Assembly: GCA_014885115.2 (NCBI GenBank)
Contig: WKLE02002289.1
Location: 1-11,374 of the forward strand
Direction: 5' to 3'
DNA: 11,374 bases
Source: Asterionellopsis glacialis
Taxonomy: Eukaryota; Bacillariophyta; Plagiogrammaphyceae; Rhaphoneidales; Asterionellopsidaceae
Positions within the stretch are counted from its first letter, which is position 1; the number at the start of each line of letters is the position of its first letter. Shown here piece after piece: positions 8,003 to 11,374 of the stretch. The translations under genes were made by a program, and so were the position numbers. The notes beneath the pieces are model-generated. The model had not been told where the DNA came from and made no database searches. It worked only from the letters and a program-made list of their open reading frames with translations.

Positions 8003-8074
8003 ATGTATATTGTATGTATTCTTATTCAAAAAATATGGATATGTGCAGTAGTAGTACATGTATATTGTATGTAT
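8003..8074. repeat. 17-bp direct repeat, UGUA-rich
   Basis: ATGTATATTGTATGTAT occurs exactly at 8003-8019 and again at 8058-8074, 55 bp apart. In CK2-beta 3' UTR sense each copy contains UGUAUAUU and UGUAUGUA, near matches to the Pumilio/PUF recognition UGUANAUA, though neither fits perfectly. It could equally be a chance AT-rich duplication. Confidence 0.55.
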
Positions 8075-8136
8075 CCTCTAGAGACCGGCATCAAATAATA
8101 TGGAGTTAAGTTTTTAAACTTTTCGGTTTTTCGGCT

Positions 8137-8314
8137 TTGATTTTGATTTTAATAAACAATGACAAAATTTCTTCTCTATAGCTAGAAGATCCCATTGTTT
8201 ATAATCATCTAATATTTTCTTTTGATTTTGATTTTCATTTTAACAAACAATGACAAAATTTCTTCTCTATTGCTAGAAGATAGCCCATTGTTTATTATAA
8301 TCTAGTGTTTTCTT
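8137..8314. repeat. Tandem duplication of an ~85-93-bp unit with a nested hairpin
   Basis: Unit 1 (8137-8221) and unit 2 (8222-8314) share long identical blocks, including TTGATTTTGATTTT, ACAATGACAAAATTTCTTCT, GCTAGAAGAT and CCATTGTTTAT. Each unit pairs AAACAATG with CATTGTTT (outer stem of about 9-10 bp) and TCTTCT with AGAAGA (inner stem, 8-nt loop). Differences are small indels and substitutions, mostly outside the stems. The repeat lies about 410 bp after CK2-beta and 420 bp after the HMG gene end, so it may be in a 3' UTR or be a small non-autonomous repeat. No coding sequence or target-site duplication was identified. Confidence 0.7.
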
Positions 8315-8732
8315 CCTGCTGTTCTAAATATATTGGGCTATGTCTGGTGTGTTGCGGATTCTAAAAGTGACCCCTTAATTCATCTTGACGATCGAAAATG
8401 TAATGTTGTAAAATGTTCTTCCCGTGCTATGTATATATTCATACAAAAAGTTATAAAGGAATAAATAGTTTGCGGCATTCATGAGAATGGACAAACCATA
8501 AGCACTCAAGAAATATGCAATGGTCCTTGAAATGAAATAAAAATCGAGCTTATACCTCTAGTACACTGTTCACCCACCAAGCGACAGAGAGCCACTTCTT
8601 TACAAGGTACCTGGATCAAACGATAGTTCAACACCTTTCCCTTGAAGCCCAAGGCTATTAAAGTTGCTCTGCACTGAAAAACAGTAAGGTCGTATTAATC
8701 GCACTTCTTGTTTCCCTGTTGCTGTAGCGGGC

Positions 8733-9692
8733 TTAGCTGGGTCTAAATAAGTCTGTAAGTAATTCAAACGATTCGTCATCTATATTTGCCGATAAGTCTC
8801 CAAGGTGAGAATAAAGACCAGCGACATGTTGCCTCCGCAATGTAGTTTGATCCCCCTCCTTGGTCTCATTTTGTAGGACCAAAGCTTGATCGACCGTGGC
8901 TTGAGGAACCCTGCCATTGGGATCTGAAGGGTTAGGAAGTGTGGCATCAGAATTTAAAACTTCATGAACACGAGGTATGTTACCCAGGTATGCACTTCCA
9001 GATTGAACTACTGATAAAACATCTTGGTCGGGGCTTGTCAGAGCAGCTGGGTGTTTGGAAGAATTCAAGATAGCAGCATGCCCAAAATCATCGCTGTCTG
9101 AAGAAACAGGCAATGAGGCTGATGAAGATGCGGTTTCAGATATAGAAACACGCCCGGATCTCCTCATAAATTCCTCCATGGAGTTTGCAGGGGGGGCACT
9201 GTAATCCCAACGGACGGCATCACTAAAGTCCAGAGTAGAACGATCAGGCAAAGAATCTCCAGCCTGACCGGCAGCATTGGCGATTTGCTTGGATTTTCCA
9301 TCATTCCATATGGCAAGCTCTCGACGATAGCGTTCTGTTTCGATTTGTGCCCGTTCCTCGAAAAACTTTTTCTTTTCCGGTTCTAGATTTTTCCACTTCG
9401 AGGCGACTCTCTTTGTAAGACTGCGGAAGCCAATCTTTCCATGTGGTTTGGGGTAATGTTTCCCGCTCTTTTCAGAAATTGACTTGGTAGAATGCTCGTC
9501 GGCAGAATTTTGTGCTTCTGCCACATCGCCCTTCACTACCATGTTTCTTTCATACTGAAAGAATAGGTTGTAGGCAGAGAGGGGTCTCTTAGGTTTATCC
9601 TTTGGCTTTTTCCATCGTCTTTTCGGATTCCTGGTTGTACTCTGTTCTTGATCCTCATCGTCCGATGTGTACTGTCGCTTTCGTTCCATCAT
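8733..9692 (-). CDS. HMG-box DNA-binding protein
   Basis: Single-exon gene for a 319-residue nuclear protein. The ATG at 9692 (tandem ATG ATG) is chosen; the frame extends to a TTG at 9716 but no earlier ATG exists before an upstream stop. Residues 3-31 are charged and basic, with SDDED and an NLS-like PKRRWKKPK. The HMG box spans about 33-130: KPKRPLSAYNLFFQYER (helix 1), an expanded 35-residue polar loop (52-86), then KIGFRSL..VASKWKNLEPEKKKFFEE (helix 2) and a long basic helix 3 ending near Trp129. The box bends or binds DNA and suggests a chromatin-architectural or transcriptional role. The remaining ~190 residues are polar, Ser/Asp/Asn-rich and unrecognised, ending LLTDLFRPS. The HGKIGF lead-in to helix 2 is, as I recall, typical of diatom HMG proteins. 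It converges on CK2-beta. SDDE and SDSDD are acidophilic sites that CK2 could phosphorylate. Confidence 0.85.
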   Translation of the reverse strand: MMERKRQYTSDDEDQEQSTTRNPKRRWKKPKDKPKRPLSAYNLFFQYERNMVVKGDVAEAQNSADEHSTKSISEKSGKHYPKPHGKIGFRSLTKRVASKWKNLEPEKKKFFEERAQIETERYRRELAIWNDGKSKQIANAAGQAGDSLPDRSTLDFSDAVRWDYSAPPANSMEEFMRRSGRVSISETASSSASLPVSSDSDDFGHAAILNSSKHPAALTSPDQDVLSVVQSGSAYLGNIPRVHEVLNSDATLPNPSDPNGRVPQATVDQALVLQNETKEGDQTTLRRQHVAGLYSHLGDLSANIDDESFELLTDLFRPS

Positions 9693-11194
9693 CTGTCCAA
9701 TGCGCTTTTCCGTCAAACACTTTACTTGATATGCTATACCAAGTTACAGGTATTGACAAATATTTTGTTAGTCTACAAATAATACGATCTAATACAAAAA
9801 TTGCATGTGAATATAGTTGGTTCTTGATTTTTGGAGGCAAATCGGGATAGTGAGGCTCACTAGACCTACGGCGACAACCGAGTCCTCCTACTCCTAATAC
9901 TTCGTAATTACACTGTGTCAATTGGTCGAAGTGTAAAACACCTTCAAGGGTACTCGAACTGTAAGTTCAATGTTGTTTGTAACAATAGATAACTAACCAA
10001 CTACATACCTGATATATGTGTTGTACAGAGAAGAAGATACTTTATAAGTCGGATAATAGACAGTTACACGATTAGCCGCTTTCCTAAGTATGTATCTCAA
10101 TAAGTGATTGGTACACACAGTGTATCCCTCGTGTTCTTTTTCATATCTCCGGAAATCTTGCACACTTACGTGAAAAACAGTCGGTTAACTAGAGCCAAAA
10201 TTGTACGAGGTAAAATTCCAGATCCGTTCTGTACTGTTGTTCGCTTCGCTTTGCAGGCATCTATTTTTTTCCAGTGAGGCGAATTTTCTCTCAGTCCACA
10301 ATCCGGAGCAACTTTCTGTCACTTTGTCCTTAAGTAGCTGGTAAATCCCATCATTATTTTCTTTTGCATTGAACCAAGCATCGAGAGAGAACAGCAAAGA
10401 ACATATAGAGTACTTTTTCAATAAAACATGTAGTCCTAAATAAGGTCCGAAAAATAAAATAAAGCATTTTTACACAACATGACATCTTTCCACAACTTTT
10501 CCTTGATTTTATATATTCTGAAGAAGCGTTTTTCTTGTGTCAGAGTCGGAACCAATCGATACTTGCAGTAGACTACTACAAAAAGATAACACAGCGAGAC
10601 ATTCTGATTAGCCAATTTTCTCCCTTAATTGATTATGTGGCCAGCTTTGGCCAGTATTATTAATAAATGTCTCTTTTTAAAAACATACGGATACCAGGTA
10701 AAGTTACTGTACGCAATTTCCATGTTGGAAGAGACAAATGGTGCACTACGCCAGTACAGAAGACATACTTTGTATCATACTGAATGTCATTTTTGGGTCA
10801 GAGTATGTTCATGGGGAAACTCTTGAACGAGGGCCAAAGTAGCCTTCTCTCTAGAGAGCTCGGTAAGTTTCGAACAAGGCTTCATGGGAGGCCAGAAAGC
10901 CACGGTGATCAAAAAATTGCCTCTGTGCAATGCTTGTGTAGACTTAGTACAAAAGCTTAATCAAAGTAATCAAAAACCCAAAATGGTCCTACCCTATGTC
11001 CTTTTTTCCACTCTCCCTCCAATGCATCAGAATTCTATTTTTGTGTAGGGAAAGTACTACTGGTCACGCATCTTTTTTTTGTCGCAGCAGCAAGCAAAGA
11101 AAAAGTTGTTGCAACAATGATGAAAATGACAATGAACAGCAATAAAAAGACAGTCTTTCAGAAAGGTAGGTAAGCCAATTTGACAAATAGTAAT
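9693..11194. other. Upstream region of the HMG-box gene and gene-poor right flank
   Basis: No complete gene is supported in this 1.5 kb. It includes the presumed HMG promoter, a minus-strand reading without ATG (listed separately), a plus-strand 63-codon ATG reading at 10635-10826 with no recognisable motif, and perfect 12-bp palindromes CTCTCTAGAGAG (10847-10858) and TTGTTGCAACAA (11106-11117). No tRNA cloverleaf or transposon domain was seen. Confidence 0.4.
10185..10421 (-). other. Open reading stretch without ATG, possible exon or gene relic
   Basis: The minus strand is open for 79 codons from a TTG at 10421 to a TAA at 10185, and the frame continues upstream to about 10470 with no ATG. 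The peptide has a natural-looking mix (for example SLDAWFNAKENNDGIYQLL), but I recognise no family. A strong GTAAGT donor-like site lies at 10169-10164, 16 nt after the stop. It may be an exon, a decayed gene, or chance. Confidence 0.2.
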
Positions 11195-11296
11195 TTACTT
11201 TATTGTTAATGACATATCTTTTTTGCTTACCAAATTTTTCATAAATCCAAAGAGCATTTGCTCATTTCTTTCAACAGCTCTCTCATGCAGAAGCAT
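11195..11296 (-). other. Short minus-strand ORF of 33 codons overlapping the edge fragment
   Basis: ATG at 11296 to TAA at 11195 encodes a charged, helix-prone peptide containing HERAVERNEQMLFGFMKNL. It overlaps the end of the partial frame that reaches the window edge, in a different frame. The two peptides look like consecutive parts of one protein separated by a one-base frame change. No family recognised. Confidence 0.3.
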
Positions 11297-11374
11297 GCTG
11301 GTACTCTGTCACAAAATTGTCCAAAGCAACACCCACATTATCCAGCCTTTTGAATACCTCTGAAGACAAGACAA
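11283..11374 (-). CDS. Possible 3' end of a minus-strand gene running off the window
   Basis: Reading leftward from the window edge, one minus frame gives 29 codons and a TGA at 11285-11283. The peptide (including SSEVFKRLDNVGVALDNFV) is amphipathic and protein-like. The opposite strand is also open here, and a plausible acceptor CAACAG at 11272-11277 precedes it, so strand assignment is not certain. The reading switches naturally into the overlapping 33-codon frame to its left, suggesting either a frameshifted pseudogene or a base error. Too short to identify. Confidence 0.3.
   Translation of the reverse strand, partial: VLSSEVFKRLDNVGVALDNFVTEYQHASA

Larger units (their letters stand above)
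7727..8732. other. Intergenic region between convergent CK2-beta and HMG-box genes
   Basis: This 1.0-kb region holds the 3' UTRs of two genes ending toward each other. No coding potential was seen. It contains two small hairpins soon after the CK2-beta stop (TGAGAA/TTCTCA at 7766-7781 and GCAGT/ACTGC at 7789-7802), a 17-bp direct repeat, a tandem duplication with internal hairpins, and AATAAA-like words near 8150, 8460 and 8536. Confidence 0.5.

Noticed and set aside
10635..10826. Plus-strand 63-codon ATG ORF
   Set aside because: No recognisable domain. An internal CAG|GTAAAG could be a splice donor, but no partner exon was found.
11166..11277. Plus-strand intron (AAAG|GTAGGT to CAACAG) joining a short ATG exon at 11117 to sequence at the edge
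   Set aside because: Joined frames using either donor hit a stop within about 30 codons; the only open downstream frame does not match the exon phase.

Overview
This window looks like nuclear DNA from a unicellular eukaryotic alga, most likely a diatom or close stramenopile. The evidence is short GT-AG introns of 130-150 bp, AT-rich intergenic DNA, Ser/Thr/Gln/Asp homopeptide tracts, a secreted acidic Cys-rich protein, and an HMG-box protein whose second half carries a HGKIGF lead-in that I associate with diatom HMG proteins. The clade call is inference from style and family memory; no marker gene fixes the species.

Four genes are well supported. (1) 798-1304 (+): a small secreted protein with a signal peptide, a Lys-repeat segment and three Cys/Trp repeats. 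(2) 3985-2630 (-): a two-exon gene fusing a predicted organelle-targeting N-terminus, an EF-hand pair and a short-LID nucleoside monophosphate kinase; its 150-bp intron holds a long (GA)n microsatellite. (3) 5092-7726 (+): a two-exon gene for a casein kinase 2 regulatory (beta) subunit with a ~545-residue low-complexity, acidic and basic N-terminal extension. (4) 9692-8733 (-): a single-exon HMG-box protein with an expanded loop inside the box.

The kinase gene and CK2-beta are divergent and share a 1.1-kb upstream region containing paired ACGCGT boxes and TGACGC/TGACGT hexamers. Genes 1 and 2 converge, as do genes 3 and 4. The gap between genes 3 and 4 holds a tandemly duplicated ~85-93-bp unit, each copy with a nested hairpin. 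The right 1.7 kb has no convincing complete gene, but the last ~180 bp carry protein-like reading on the minus strand in two adjacent frames, possibly the end of a gene or pseudogene beyond the window.

The genes do not form an operon or an evident pathway. CK2 (signalling), the Ca2+-sensor/NMP kinase (nucleotide homeostasis) and the HMG protein (chromatin) look like ordinary nuclear neighbours. The unusual points are the domain fusions and extensions, not a novel mobile or defence system. No tRNA, rRNA, CRISPR array or intact transposon was seen.
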